DNA of 64,000 nt from Podarcis raffonei (taxonomy: Eukaryota > Chordata > Lepidosauria > Squamata > Lacertidae). This document shows positions 44,443 to 55,653 of this stretch, piece after piece. The position numbers and the translations under genes were made by a program. Position 1 is the stretch's first letter; the number at the start of each line of letters is the position of its first letter. The stretch lies in contig NC_070614.1 of NCBI RefSeq assembly GCF_027172205.1, forward strand, positions 42,957,001-43,021,000, in the 5' to 3' direction. The notes beneath the pieces are model-generated. The model saw only the letters and a list, made by a program, of their open reading frames with translations. It was not told the DNA's origin and searched no databases.

Positions 44443-44573
44443 CAGTGGTACCTCGGGTTAACTACTTAATTCGTTCCAGAGGTCCCTTCTTAACCTGAAA
44501 CTGTTCTTAACCTGAAGCACCACTTTAGCTAATGGGGCCTCCTGCTGCCGCCGCGCCGCTGGAGCCCGATTTT
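44443..44573 (+). mobile_element. Tigger-like MITE, left half only
   Basis: Starts CAGTGGTACCTCGGGTTAAC after TA, and stops at 'ggagcccgatttt' where full copies continue for a further ~110 bp. It lies about 60 bp before the splice acceptor of OR no. 6. It replaces sequence that in the other right-hand genes is conserved just upstream ('ggccagcctac.aa.tgg'). Confidence 0.75.
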
Positions 44574-44651
44574 AAAAGGAGCAGGGGTATTGCAATCATT
44601 TATTGTTTAACAATTCAGATATAATTGTTTTGCAGGACTACATCTGCAAGG

Positions 44652-45575
44652 ATGGAAAATGGGAATCACACTGTAGTGAAAGAGTTTGTTATCCAGGGGT
44701 TGTCACAGCTCTGGGAGATGCAGCTGTTCCTCTGTGTTCTTCTCCTGCTCTTCTACATCATCATCCTACCTGCAAACTTTGTCATCATTGTGACAATCTG
44801 TAAGGACCCCCATCTGGGATCCCCCATGTTTTTCTTCTTAGCCAACCTGGCCTTCTTGGACATCTGCTACAGCTGTGTCACCCCACCAAAGCTCATGGCT
44901 AACATATTCTCTGGTCGCAGGACTATATCATACCAGGGATGTATCACTCAGATTTTTTTCATTCATTTTCTTGGTGCAGCTGAGATGTTCCTTCTCATTG
45001 CCATGGCCATTGACCGGTATGTGGCCATCTGCCAGCCACTGCGCTATGCTACTATGGTGACCCAAGTAGTCTGCTGGGGTATGTTGGTATGTTCATGGGT
45101 TGGAGGATTCCTGCACTCCATAATCCAGGTCATTCTCATCATCCCTCTGCCATTCTGTGGTCCCAATGAGCTTGACAACTTCTTCTGTGATATCACCCAG
45201 ATTATTAAACTGGCTTGCACCAACACTTACACATTAGAATTTGTCATGTTTGTTAGCAGTGGCCTTGTAAGCACTGCGTGTTTCATCCTCCTCCTCATCT
45301 CTTATGGGGCCCTGCTAATAAAGGTGAGGACAAGCTCAAGCCATGGGAAGAACAAAGCCTCCTCTACATGCATCACCCACATCATCATCGCCTGCATTAT
45401 GTTTGGTCCAGCCATCTACATCTACTGCCGTCCCTTCCAGGACTTTCCCTTCGACAAAGTGGTAGCCTTTTTCCACACCGTGGTCTTCCCTCTGATGAAT
45501 CCCATGATCTACACACTGAGAAACAAGGAGATAAAAGTTGCTATGTGGAGACTGTTGAAGAAATATAAAAATTAG
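44652..45575 (+). CDS. Class II olfactory receptor, family-4-like (OR no. 6)
   Basis: A 307-residue odorant receptor of the right-hand subfamily. The acceptor AATTGTTTTGCAG (AG at 44634-44635) precedes the first ATG at 44652 (MENGNHTVVKEF). The nine codons upstream in the same frame cross the acceptor and have no ATG. Landmarks: sequon NHT at residue 5, PMFFFLANLAFLD in TM2, MAIDRY (not MAYDRY) at 118-123, PFCGPNELDNFFCDITQIIK, KASSTCITH before TM6, YIYCRPFQDF, and NPMIYTLRN. It shares 401 identical bases (44760-45160) with OR no. 7, while the last third differs at about 30 positions. Function as odorant receptor is family knowledge; ligand unknown. Confidence 0.96.
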   Translation: MENGNHTVVKEFVIQGLSQLWEMQLFLCVLLLLFYIIILPANFVIIVTICKDPHLGSPMFFFLANLAFLDICYSCVTPPKLMANIFSGRRTISYQGCITQIFFIHFLGAAEMFLLIAMAIDRYVAICQPLRYATMVTQVVCWGMLVCSWVGGFLHSIIQVILIIPLPFCGPNELDNFFCDITQIIKLACTNTYTLEFVMFVSSGLVSTACFILLLISYGALLIKVRTSSSHGKNKASSTCITHIIIACIMFGPAIYIYCRPFQDFPFDKVVAFFHTVVFPLMNPMIYTLRNKEIKVAMWRLLKKYKN

Positions 45576-45971
45576 TGATTTCACAATCAGTCCCTCTTCC
45601 CAAGATTCATGGGGCACAGGCTTTTCTGACACTCCAATGAATGAATATAGGGGAACAGGTGACCATGGATACTGTTTTGTGTTCCTTGGAGGAACCATGG
45701 TATTAACATAAAATAAAACAAATAAATAATGCCAAATAAAAAAGATCCCACTTTTTCCCCCACTGAGGAAATAAAACCTTTATAAAAAACAAAATAAAAG
45801 CAATAAAGGTCTTGGTGTTTTGGTCATTGTTCTAAAATATGTGTCTTCTTTGGGGAGTGCAGAAATGGAGCAAATCCTTTTCCTGTGTACTGCCCCCAGA
45901 AAATCATCATGGCAACCCCTCCTTACCATACAACCAGTCATTTCCCTTCTCTGTAGATCAAAGCTGTTTTG
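45576..45971 (+). other. 3' flank of OR no. 6
   Basis: Matches the 3' flank of OR no. 7 ('tttcacaatcagtccctctt', 'cttggtgttttggtcattgt'). AATAAA-type sites at about 45713-45730 and 45769 are candidate poly(A) signals. Confidence 0.55.
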
Positions 45972-46084
45972 CAAGAGTCATAGCTCAGTGAAAGAGCATG
46001 TAGACACTCCCAGATTCAATCCCTAGCATTGCCAGGAAGTGTAGGGAAGCTCTGGAGAGCCACTGTCAATCAGTGTGGACAATA
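45972..46084 (+). mobile_element. tRNA-derived SINE, left part, split by an L1
   Basis: 'gagtcatagctcagtgaaag', 'agattcaatccctagcattg' and 'gccactgtcaatcagtgtgg'. The right part resumes at 49889 with 'gaggcagattgacctgtaga'. Same family as 34430-34612. Confidence 0.75.
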
Positions 46085-49000
46085 CTACCCCCCCAATTTT
46101 CAAAATTAATTTTCACATTAGTCACGTACAAAAGAAAAAGAAAAAAGACAAAAGAAAAACATTACAATACACAAAAATACAGAAAAACATATAGAAAAGA
46201 ATTTTAACTTCCAAATCCTGATTGCATTACATTGATGACTGACTTCCTCGAATCCCCTCTAACTGAATTTCATTTTATCACCTAATTAGCAGTTCTCTAA
46301 ATTCATATTTCTAATAATATTAACTTCTTTAATTTACTAACTTCTTCTCCATTATTAATATTCCAATCATTTGTATTTTTAACTACATCAACTTATTGTA
46401 ACCCTAGGCCTAATTTTTTACTTCCAAGAGATTTCTCTTTATCTTATATTACAGTATTTTGCTAGATATTCTTTAAAATTCTTCCAATCCTTTTGGGTCT
46501 CCTCTTCTTTCTGGTTGCGGATTCTTCCAGTCAGGTTGGCCAGCTCCAAAAAGTCCAACATCTTCATCTGCCATTCTTCTATTGTTGGTATCTTTTGTGA
46601 TTTCCAGTTTTTGGCTAATAAAATTCTTGCCGCTGTAGTGGCATACAAAAACAATCTAACATCTTTTTTGGGCAATTCTATTCCTATTATTCCAAGTAGA
46701 AAGGCTTCTGGTTTTTTAATAAATGTATTTTTCAACATTTTTTTCAACTCATTATAAATCTTCTCCCAGAAGTCTTTCACCTTGGGACACGTCCACCACA
46801 TATGGTAGAAAGTACCTTCTTTTTCTTTACATTTCCAACACAAATTATCCTTTGTATGATACATCTTTGCTAATTTCACTGGGGTTAAGTACCATACACC
46901 ATTTTCATAATGTTTTCTTTTAATACCGTACATGCAGTAAACTTAACACCTTTCTTCCATAGCTTTTCCCAATCTTCCAACATTATATTGTGTCCAACAT
47001 CTCTTGCCCAATCAATCATCACAGATTTAACTTGTTCATCCTTTGTATGCCATTCTAACAACAAATTGTACATCTTGGAGAGATTTTTTAACATTAGTAT
47101 CTAACAATTCTGTTTCCAATTTGGATTTTTCTGTTGCAAAACCGTTTTTCCTATCCAATTTATATAATTCATTAATCTGATAATATTGTAACCATCCATC
47201 TAATTTGTCTTTGATTTGGTCAAATGGTCTTAGTTTAAATTCTTCATTTTCTTCCACTAGTAAATCATCATCTTTCAACTATTTACTCTCCATATTCAAC
47301 TTTTCTGAGCCTTAGCTTCCATTGGTGAAAGTCATCTGGGTGTTTTCCTTTCCAAGAGATCTTTATATCTTATCCATACATTATGTAGAGATTTTCTAAT
47401 TACATGATTTTTAAAACCTTTATGAGCCGATATCTTGTCATACCATAAATATGCATGCCAACCAAATACATTGTCAAATCCTTCAAAGTCTAACACATCA
47501 GCATTATCTATTTGAATCCATTCCTTAACCCAGCAGAAAGCTGCTGCCTCAAAATATATCTTCGGATCTTGCAGGGAAAATCCCCCTCTCTCTTTTGCAT
47601 CTGTTAATATTTTATATTTAATTATGGGTTTTCCCCCTGCCAGATAAATTTAGACAATGCTTTCTGCCATTCTTTAAAACATCTGACATTATCAGTTATT
47701 GGTAAAGCTTGGAATAAAAACAACATCATTGGCAGTACATTCATCTTAACCACCAATATTTGGCCCATTAATGGCAATTTTAAATTTGACCAAATCTCAA
47801 GTTCTCTCTTTATTTCATTCCATAATTTCTCATAATTGTCTTTATATAAATTCAAGTTTTTCACTGATAAATTCACACCCAGGTACTTCACTTTTTTCAC
47901 AAAAACAAGGCCTGTCTTTTCCTGAAGGATTTTTCTCACCTCATTATCTATTTTTTTCCGCCAATACTTTGGTTTTGCTCTTGTTTAACTTAAATTCTGC
48001 TACTTGCCCGAACTCTTTAATCAACTCCAGTGCTTTCACTGCACTGGAATCTGGGTCTTGTTAACACCAAATTGTGACCAAAGGCTTTTAACTCATATTG
48101 TTTGGATCCTACTGTTATACCTTTAACCTCTTACTCTTTCCTTAGCATGTTTAGCAAAACCTCCAGGACCGAAATAAAAAGCAGAGGGGAAAGTGAGCAC
48201 CCTTGCCTGGTTCCTTTTTCAATTCTAATTTCTTCTGAAACCACATTATTAACTATAATTTTAGCTTTTTGCTCAAAATAGATTGCATTAATACCATTTA
48301 AAAATTATTGTCCAACCTCAATACTTTCTAAATTCCTTTTCATAAAACTCCATGAAACATTATCAAAGGCCTTCTCAGCATCTACAAACATTAACATTGC
48401 TTTAGAGGTTTTTTTAACTTCCAATCTTTCTAACACATCGATTATATTCCTAATGTTATCTTTCATATGTCTCCCAGGTAGAAATCCTGCCTGGTCCTTA
48501 TGAATATAATCTGTTAGTACCTTCTTCAACCTATTGGCCAGAATGTTAGCAAAAAAATTGAAATCCGCATTGAGTAATGAGATCGGCCTATAATTTTTCA
48601 CATTGGACCTATCTTGTTCTGGTTTTGGAATCAGGGTTATAAAGGCTTCCTTCCAGGTTTCAGGTGCTTTGTCCCCTCTTAATATCTTATTGCATACGTC
48701 CATCAATGGCTGAATAAGCCAGTCTTTCAAAGTTTTACAGTATTTTGCTGACAAACTGTCTGGCCCTGGTGTTTTACCAAGCTGCATCTGATTTATTGCA
48801 TTCTCAACCTCTTGTTTTATGATCAATCCGTTAAGTAGGATCTTTTTATTTTCAGGATTTTTTTGCAATCCATGTACTTGGATAAATTGCTCAATTTTAC
48901 CATTATCTTCTTTTCCATTTTTATACAGTTGTTTATAGTATTTCTAAAAACATCTTCTTATCTCTGCAGGATTCTCCATAGACTTTCCTTCTGATACAAT

Positions 49001-49873
49001 ATTAGTAATAGTACTTTGTTTCTGTCTCTTTTTTAACTGCCAAGCCAGCAGTTTTCCACATTTATTTGCCGATTCAAAGTTTCTCTGTCTCATCATTTTT
49101 ATTTTCCATTCTATTTCCTGATTTATAATCTGGGAGTATTAGATCTGTAGTGCTTTAATTTCCTTTTGAATCTGCTGATTCTTCGGATTAGATCTCAAGT
49201 TCTTCTCTTTATCTTTTAATTGAGACAGAATATTGCCTTTTTTCTCATTCTGTATCCTTTTCTTGATCAAATTTTGTTGTATAGGGAATCCTCTCATTAC
49301 TGCCTTACTTGCATCCCAAACAACTCTTATTTCCACCTCAGAATTAATATTTGTCTCAAAGTAATCCTTTAGAGGGATGCGGGTGGCGCTGTGGGTAAAA
49401 CCTCAGTGCCTAGGACTTGCCGATCGTATGGTCGGTGGTTCGAATCCCCGCGGCGGGGTGAGCTCCCGTCGTTCGGTCCCAGCTCCTGCCCACCTAGCAG
49501 TTCGAAAGCACCCTTAAGTGCAAGTAGATAAATAGGTACCGCTTTACAGCGGGAAGGTAAACGGCGTTTCTGTGTGCTGCACTGGTGCAGGCTCGCCAGA
49601 GCAGCTTCGTCACGCTGGCCACGTGACCCGGAAGTGTCTTCGGACGGCGCCAGCTCCCGGCCTCTAGAGTGAGATGAGCGCACAACCCTAGAGTCAGTCA
49701 CAACTGGCCCATACGGGCAGGGGTACCTTTACCTTTACCTTTAATCCTTTAGAGTCTTTTGGGCCTTCCTAATCATCTGCTCATTCCTCAATAAACCATC
49801 TTTCATTCTTCATCTGTAAGACCCTGCAGAGACAATTTTATTTCCAGCAACACTGCATTATGATCTGAGCAGG
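46085..49873 (-). mobile_element. L1 LINE, 5' truncated, minus strand
   Basis: Flanked by a perfect 15-bp duplication TCAGTGTGGACAATA (46070-46084 and 49874-49888). On the minus strand, in 5' to 3' order: a Lys-rich region after the endonuclease; reverse transcriptase at about 48868-48305 (LGKTPGPDSL, NYRPISLLNADFNFFANILA, DQAGFLPGRHMKDNIRN, FVDAEKAFD); thumb region (47939-47622); and the C-terminal domain at 46933-46439 with cysteine motif CWKCKEKEGTFYHMWWTC. Several stops and frame shifts make it inactive. It lacks the first ORF and most of the endonuclease. A Sauria-type SINE lies inside at 49375-49741. Confidence 0.9.
49375..49741 (+). mobile_element. Sauria-type tRNA SINE nested in the L1
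   Basis: Starts GGATGCGGGTGGCGCTGTG, B box 'ggttcgaatccccg', tail of three ACCTTT units. Perfect 13-bp target duplication TAATCCTTTAGAG at 49362-49374 and 49742-49754. It is CpG-rich, hence young, and later than the L1. Confidence 0.9.
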
Positions 49874-49888
49874 TCAGTGTGGACAATA

Positions 49889-49970
49889 GTGAGGCAGATT
49901 GACCTGTAGATCTGAGTCAGTACAAGGCAGATTCCCATGTTTCTACACAGTCACTAAACTAGTCTGCTGC
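49889..49970 (+). mobile_element. tRNA-derived SINE, right part
   Basis: 'gaggcagattgacctgtaga' and 'tctgagtcagtacaaggcag' continue the SINE broken at 46084. Confidence 0.7.
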
Positions 49971-50009
49971 CATCAGGTACAATGGAGGAGGATACTCTCC
50001 CATTGCCAT

Positions 50010-50172
50010 ATTTGGATTTGATGTTGAATATGTAAATAGATTTTTTTTCTTTTCCATTTTTCCTATTTTTCTCTTTTTCTCTTTTCCCCGTTAAGAGTCC
50101 TTTCTTGATGTTTATTTTTTGCGATGTTTGTTACTGAGAAAACTAATAAAAATATTTTAAAAATAAAAAATA
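50010..50172 (+). mobile_element. A/T-rich LINE-like 3' tail
   Basis: A T-rich block then 'actaataaaaatattttaaa' and A-rich end, as in L1 3' ends elsewhere in the window (7580-7620, 40700-40740). It stops at the start of duplication copy F. Weak assignment. Confidence 0.4.
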
Positions 50173-50782
50173 ATCATTTAACAAAACTGTGTTATTACTA
50201 CCCATAGTCCATAGCCATGTATGTATCATTCATGTACAAAAAAGGAGAGCTGTTATTTACTCTGTGTTGAGGTTTAATAAAAAAATGACAATTAAATGGG
50301 GAAGTGACTAGAAAATGGGGTTGTCAAACCTCATGCTGATTATCAATATCCTTGAAGCACCACTGAAATAAAAGAAATTGCTATCCTTTTTAATGAGGTC
50401 CTCTGGGATCAGTGGAAGGTGTTTCTTCTGGGCTCAGTATATCCTTGGATGCACTTCTTCCATAAGCAATATAAATATGAGGATGACGAAGATTTATTCT
50501 GCCAGAAGGGCTGTCTGCAAATTGAAAGGGAACAAAGGGTAAGTGTTTGTCTCATCTCTGCTCTTTTTTACATTGTCTTTTTACATGGCTTTAGTTTTCC
50601 TCCCTTGCTCCTCTATTGATCATTTGGTTCAATTTGGATACCAGTTGTCCTGCTTGCTGGCATCTGGTGGGCCACACTGAGAAGAAGATGCTGGGCTAGA
50701 TGAGCCACTGGCCTGATCCTGCAGACCCTTCTTATGTTCCTATGTTCCTTGCTAATCAATACTAAGGAAGCAAAGAGAACAC

Positions 50783-50943
50783 GGAGGAGCCGTTTACCTT
50801 CCTGCTGAGGTGGTACCTTTTTATCTACTTGCACTCTGATGTGCTTTTGAACTACTAGGTTGGCAGGGGCAGGGACCGAGCAATGGGTCTGATCGGCAAC
50901 TCCTAGGCTCTGTGGTTTAACCCACAGCACACCTGCGTCCCCT
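50783..50943 (-). mobile_element. Sauria-type tRNA SINE, 3' truncated
   Basis: The reverse strand from 'ggggacgcaggtgtgctgtg' through 'gcacatcagagtgcaagtag' to 'ggaaggtaaacggctcc'. Absent at the matching place in copy E, so it was inserted after the duplication or lost from E. Confidence 0.8.
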
Positions 50944-51380
50944 TTAAGGGGGTAGTCATTACTTTAAATGCAAAAAATTAGAAGGAATTTGTATTAAAAT
51001 GCTGATTGATTTTGATTAGGACTCTTTTTCTAAACAAATATCAAGCTGATGTTGAAATGTGGGGAATGGAATTTAAAATTGGAAAAATGAGAAACCACAA
51101 AACTGAAAATGACAAAATATTCTGTGCCTAGTCCCTGAGCTCTGCAAGTATGGCCAGCGCTACCATTTATGCAAATTGAGGAAGCTGCTTCAGGTGGCAA
51201 ATGCTGGATGGTGCGAAATGTGGAGGGCAGAACTGTGTGTTCCATATGGCCTGCCCTTTGCCTCCTGAGCTGGTTGTAGTTGATGTGTAGTTGAGGATTC
51301 TCTGGTATCAAAGTAATGTTAAGCTGCCAGTTTTATCAGCAGCTGAGTGTGGTATTGTGGGGTGGGGGCACCATCTTATT

Positions 51381-51515
51381 CAGGCTTCCTCAACCTCGGC
51401 CCTCCAGATGTTTTTGGCCTACAACTCCCATGATCCCTAGCTAGGAGGACCAGTGGTTAGGGATGATGGGAGTTGTAGTCTCAAAACATCTGGAGGGCTG
51501 AGGTTAAGGAAGCCA
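51381..51515. mobile_element. Palindromic MITE, second copy
   Basis: Arms 'caggcttcctcaacctcggc' and 'aaacatctggagggctgagg' as at 42406-42541, in the same place within the duplication. Confidence 0.75.
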
Positions 51516-51917
51516 GATCTTATTCCTCATTTCAGGCAGCAAAAGGTTTTCAGTCAGATCTGATCATTCTATCATGGTCTTGAGAATCTCTGGGGTTGGA
51601 GGAAGGAAGGTATAGGGTCCAGAAGCAGCAGCAGCACTGAATCTCAGTCTTGTTATCCTTAGATTTGGGAAATGGGCCATAACTCAGTGGTAATCTGTTT
51701 TGCACTTCAGAAGGTCCCAGGCTCAATACATTTAGATAAGTGCAAGTTTCAAAGAATAGTTGTGTTGTGGTTTGTTTATTGTTCCTGAAAGTGCAAATGT
51801 GATCGATTTGGCTTTAACTGTACACTGAAATGAATTTCTCCTCTTCACTATCAGTGACATCATGTTCTAATTGCAGAGGAGTCCATGTGACTCATCTCCT
51901 GGGTTTAGTTTTCTGAA

Positions 51918-52182
51918 CATATTTTAGCCATCCAGTCCAGCCGGACCACATATCACTGAGACATCTAACCCATACAGTGCTGTTAGGCAATCATCAATTC
52001 TCTGCGCAAAAGCCACAGAATCTGAATGTAACATGAACCTGTGAGCTATTTTGATCTGCTCCTGGCCAGCCTACCAATTGGTTGCATTTATAATAAGGTG
52101 TATAAATGGGGGCGGTGGGATTGCAATCATTTATTGTTTAACAATTCAGATATAATTGTTTTGCAGGACTACATCTGCAAGG
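51918..52182 (+). promoter_or_regulatory. Upstream sequence and intron end of OR no. 7
   Basis: 'tggccagcctaccaattggt' followed by an AT-rich 'ttataataaggtgtataaat' (about 52060-52108) has counterparts before OR no. 8 (55515-55555) and OR no. 9 (62519-62560). The acceptor is AATTGTTTTGCAG (AG about 52165-52166). The AT-rich site might be a promoter close to the exon; this is inference. Confidence 0.35.
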
Positions 52183-53097
52183 ATGGAAAATGGGAATCAC
52201 ACTGTAGTGAAAGAATTTGTTATCCAGGGGTTGTCACAGCTCTGGGAGATGCAGCTGTTCCTCTGTGTTCTCCTCCTGCTCTTCTACATTATCATCCTAC
52301 CTGCAAACTTTGTCATCATTGTGACAATCTGTAAGGACCCCCATCTGGGATCCCCCATGTTTTTCTTCTTAGCCAACCTGGCCTTCTTGGACATCTGCTA
52401 CAGCTGTGTCACCCCACCAAAGCTCATGGCTAACATATTCTCTGGTCGCAGGACTATATCATACCAGGGATGTATCACTCAGATTTTTTTCATTCATTTT
52501 CTTGGTGCAGCTGAGATGTTCCTTCTCATTGCCATGGCCATTGACCGGTATGTGGCCATCTGCCAGCCACTGCGCTATGCTACTATGGTGACCCAAGTAG
52601 TCTGCTGGGGTATGTTGGTATGTTCATGGGTTGGAGGATTCCTGCACTCCATAATCCAGGTCATTCTCATCATCCCTCTGCCATTCTGTGGCCCCAATGA
52701 GCTCGACAACTACTTCTGTGATGTCACCCAGTTCATTAGGCTGGCTTGCACCAACACTTACACATTGGAATTTTTCATGTTTGTTAGCAGTGGCCTGGTA
52801 AGTGCTGCATGTTTCATCCTCCTCCTCATCTCTTATGGGGCCCTGCTTATAAAGGTGAGGACAAGCTCAAACCATGGAAAGAACAAAGCCTCCTCTACGT
52901 GCATCACCCACATCATCATTGCCTGCATTATGTTTGGTCCAGCCATCTACATCAACTGCCACCCCTTCCAGGACTATCCCTTTGACAAGGTGGTGGCCTT
53001 TTTCCACACCATGGTCTTCCCTCTGATGAACCCCATGATCTATACACTGAGGAACAAGGAGATAAAAGCTGCTATGTGGAAACTGATGAAGAAATAA
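52183..53097 (+). CDS. Class II olfactory receptor, family-4-like (OR no. 7)
   Basis: A 304-residue odorant receptor, nearest paralogue of OR no. 6. The first ATG after the acceptor is 52183 (MENGNHTVVKEF). The first ~180 residues are identical in protein to OR no. 6, including MAIDRY at 118-123. After PFCGPNELDN the two part: YFCDVTQFIRL against FFCDITQIIKL, LEFFMF against LEFVMF, and YINCHPFQDY against YIYCRPFQDF. The IYIY motif before loop 3, held by all other receptors here as IYIY or IFIY, is IYIN. The C-terminus is three residues shorter. The TM5-TM7 differences could alter ligand preference; that is inference. Confidence 0.96.
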   Translation: MENGNHTVVKEFVIQGLSQLWEMQLFLCVLLLLFYIIILPANFVIIVTICKDPHLGSPMFFFLANLAFLDICYSCVTPPKLMANIFSGRRTISYQGCITQIFFIHFLGAAEMFLLIAMAIDRYVAICQPLRYATMVTQVVCWGMLVCSWVGGFLHSIIQVILIIPLPFCGPNELDNYFCDVTQFIRLACTNTYTLEFFMFVSSGLVSAACFILLLISYGALLIKVRTSSNHGKNKASSTCITHIIIACIMFGPAIYINCHPFQDYPFDKVVAFFHTMVFPLMNPMIYTLRNKEIKAAMWKLMKK

Positions 53098-54057
53098 AGA
53101 AATTATTGATTTCACAATCAGTCCCTCTTCCCAAGATTCATGGTGCACAGGGTTCTCATGGATGTGTAGATCTTATGCAAATAGGGTAGACATCATCGCT
53201 TTCTGACACTCCAATGAATGTATATTGGGGAACATGGATACTATTTCGTGTTCCTTGGATGAACCATGGTATTTACATGACAAAAATCATATTAATATAA
53301 AATCATAAAAATCATATATAAATATTTCCAAATAAAAAACACCCTTTTTTCACTGAGAAAGCAAAACCTTTATAAAAATAAAAAATAATTAAAAAAGCAA
53401 TAGAACTCTTGGTGTTTTGGTCATTGTTCTCAAATATGTGTCTCCTTTGGGGAATGTAGCATAGGAGAAAATCCATAGCCTGTGTACTGCCCCCAGAAAA
53501 TCATCATGGCACCCCCACCTTACCATACTTTCCTAAGCATGTTTATGCAAATATATTTACTTCCCAATAAGTGTAGTTAGGATTGCAAAATGGGGTTGTC
53601 AGCCACAAGCTTCCACTCAACATCCTTGAAGTAGCCTTGAAGTATTGAAAATAAATGAAAAAGAAGTTTGGTTTTTAATAAGGCCCTTGGGAGCCTGTGG
53701 AAGGGTTGTACCCAAGGGCCCAGCTTATCCTTTGATACACACCTCCTCACCTTCAGCTCTCCCAGGGCCAGAAGTAATATAGCTAGGGAGGATGAGGAGA
53801 CCTGTCGCTGCCTCAAGGGCTGTCATACACTTAGTGGCAGCAGGGGGTAAGTGACAGCTGCATCTTCACACTTCAGCCTACTCTGTCTCCCATCATACTC
53901 CTTCCTTCCTTCCTTCCTTCCTTCCTTCCTTCCTTCTTCAAGAAAGCAAGAGGAGCGATAAAGGAATAGGGTGAGGGAGCTGAAGTGGCTGTATTCACTC
54001 CTGTAGCCACAAGGTCTTTGATGGGATGGGCAAGGTTGTGAATTCTCTCTGCTACCA
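53098..54057. other. 3' flank of OR no. 7, then no gene; (TTCC)n
   Basis: 53098-53540 matches the 3' flank of OR no. 6. 'aataaggcccttgggagcct' near 53680 has a counterpart at about 59620. A (TTCC)n microsatellite spans about 53901-53936. No coding signal. Confidence 0.5.
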
Positions 54058-54240
54058 ATAGTGAAGTGGTACAGAGGCCACAGAGTCAATCCCTGGGTTC
54101 TCCAGGTAGGGAAGACTCCTGTCTAAAATCCTGGAGAGCAACTGCAGTCAGTGCAGATAACACCAAGCTAGATAGATGAATGGTCTCACTCGGTATAAGA
54201 CAGCTTCCTATGTTCTTTATGTTCCTGTGTTCCTGTGTTC
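54058..54240 (+). mobile_element. tRNA-derived SINE, old copy
   Basis: 'agtcaatccctgggttctcc', 'atcctggagagcaactgcag' and 'atggtctcactcggtataag', ending in repeated 'ttatgttc' words. Confidence 0.65.
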
Positions 54241-55514
54241 TTATGTTCTTTATCTAAACTGTTTTTCTCTCGTTAGTAGTTTAAAAGGAAACATACATTC
54301 ATTGTTTTCTATGTTGCAAAAGATAGTCTAAAACTTGCATACATTTTAATGAGAGAAGAACAATCATACCTTTTCTCTTGGAGGGACCGGATTTCAGAAA
54401 AAGAAAGGCAATATGTTGAGGTCCCTCTTCTGGAAAACTCATGTGTCTGCATATTTTCTACTTCACAGGTCCATAATGTGGGTATCTGAGAGAGAGCCTT
54501 TATGTATGTGTATCTATTTCCTATGTTTATTCAGTCCCATTATTTATACATGGAATGGAATGTAAGGTTCAGCATATTTGCTTTATTTACAAATATCCAA
54601 GCAAAGAATGATGGAAGCAAGCAGGCACTCCTAAAGCAGGGAATAAATCTTCAGAGAACAACTTCTGTACTCAACTCCCTTTAGGCACTATAAGCACAGG
54701 ATCTCTCTAATCAAATATTTTTGCTCGTTCTCTCTACCCACTCCTGCCCACAGCTGGATATTTCTTATCTCTTCCTGATCTGATGGGTATCTAATTCAAA
54801 AGATGTATATATCTCATATATATTGCCCAGAGGAGAGAGAGAGAGAGTTTGTTACACACTGAGCACTCAGCCTAAACTATTAGCACACCAGTAACCTAAC
54901 AAGGAGGACATTAGTAGCCAATCATAACATTATTTCTACTGCATTAAGTTGAGCAGCAAGTGAAAGAGCACTAAAATATGAAATGCACAGATGAGCCTCA
55001 AACTGATGCTTATTAAATAGAAATTTCACCACTCTATTTTTCTCATTTTTTATTTCAGTCAATGACCAGTAGAGAATAACCCTCCTTGCAATTCTTTCAC
55101 TAGAACAGGGAGGGAAAACCTGTGGTCCTTTTGGTGTTGCTGGGCTTCATCAAGGCCCAGACAGTATGGACAATGGCCAGAGACTATGTTGTTGGCATTT
55201 GGAGGTGAATTCTCAGCAGAAGCTGAACTGAATACTGAACCCCTCTTGGAGAAGCATGCTTTCCCCCAGATATAATCACACTGAAACTCTGCTTTTAGGA
55301 AAACAAGGAAGCCAGTGTTTATTAGAGGAAATGCATGTTTGGTAAAAAAGAGATTACCAAGCTTTAGTCAAGAAAGTGCATCTATTCCTGGCACTTTGAA
55401 AACTATACCAGTATGATAAACTTCTTTTCAATTGAAATTGACTTTTCATTTGCCTTTTGAAAAAGCAGCAGCTGGACAAGATACCCAAACGATAACTGGA
55501 CCACTGGTTTCTTA
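54241..55514. other. No gene seen
   Basis: AT-rich intergenic DNA with (GA)n at about 54832-54846. 'actccctttaggc' at 54674-54686 is a partial match to the motif upstream of the left-hand receptors. Nothing coding. Confidence 0.45.
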
Positions 55515-55653
55515 CAAACCAGCCAATCAATGGGCTGTATGCACTGTTTATATAACCTTGAGATGAAAGAGGGGAGAGGGGAAACCCACCTTGTAGATTT
55601 TTCCTGTTTAACATCTTCATCATTATTTGACTGCAGAGCTATGCACTCTAAAA

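Larger units (their letters stand above)
50180..51917 (+). repeat. Segmental duplication copy F (pairs with 41140-42945)
   Basis: Same order of blocks as copy E, lying upstream of OR no. 7. It differs by a SINE piece at 50783-50943 that copy E lacks. Homology ends after 'ctgggtttagttttctgaac' and resumes near the coding exon at about 52110. Confidence 0.7.

Noticed and set aside
44625-44651. Nine extra codons before OR no. 6 (and the equivalents before nos. 7 and 8)
   Set aside because: They begin with TTG, not ATG, and span the splice acceptor, so they are intron sequence. The first ATG in the exon was used.
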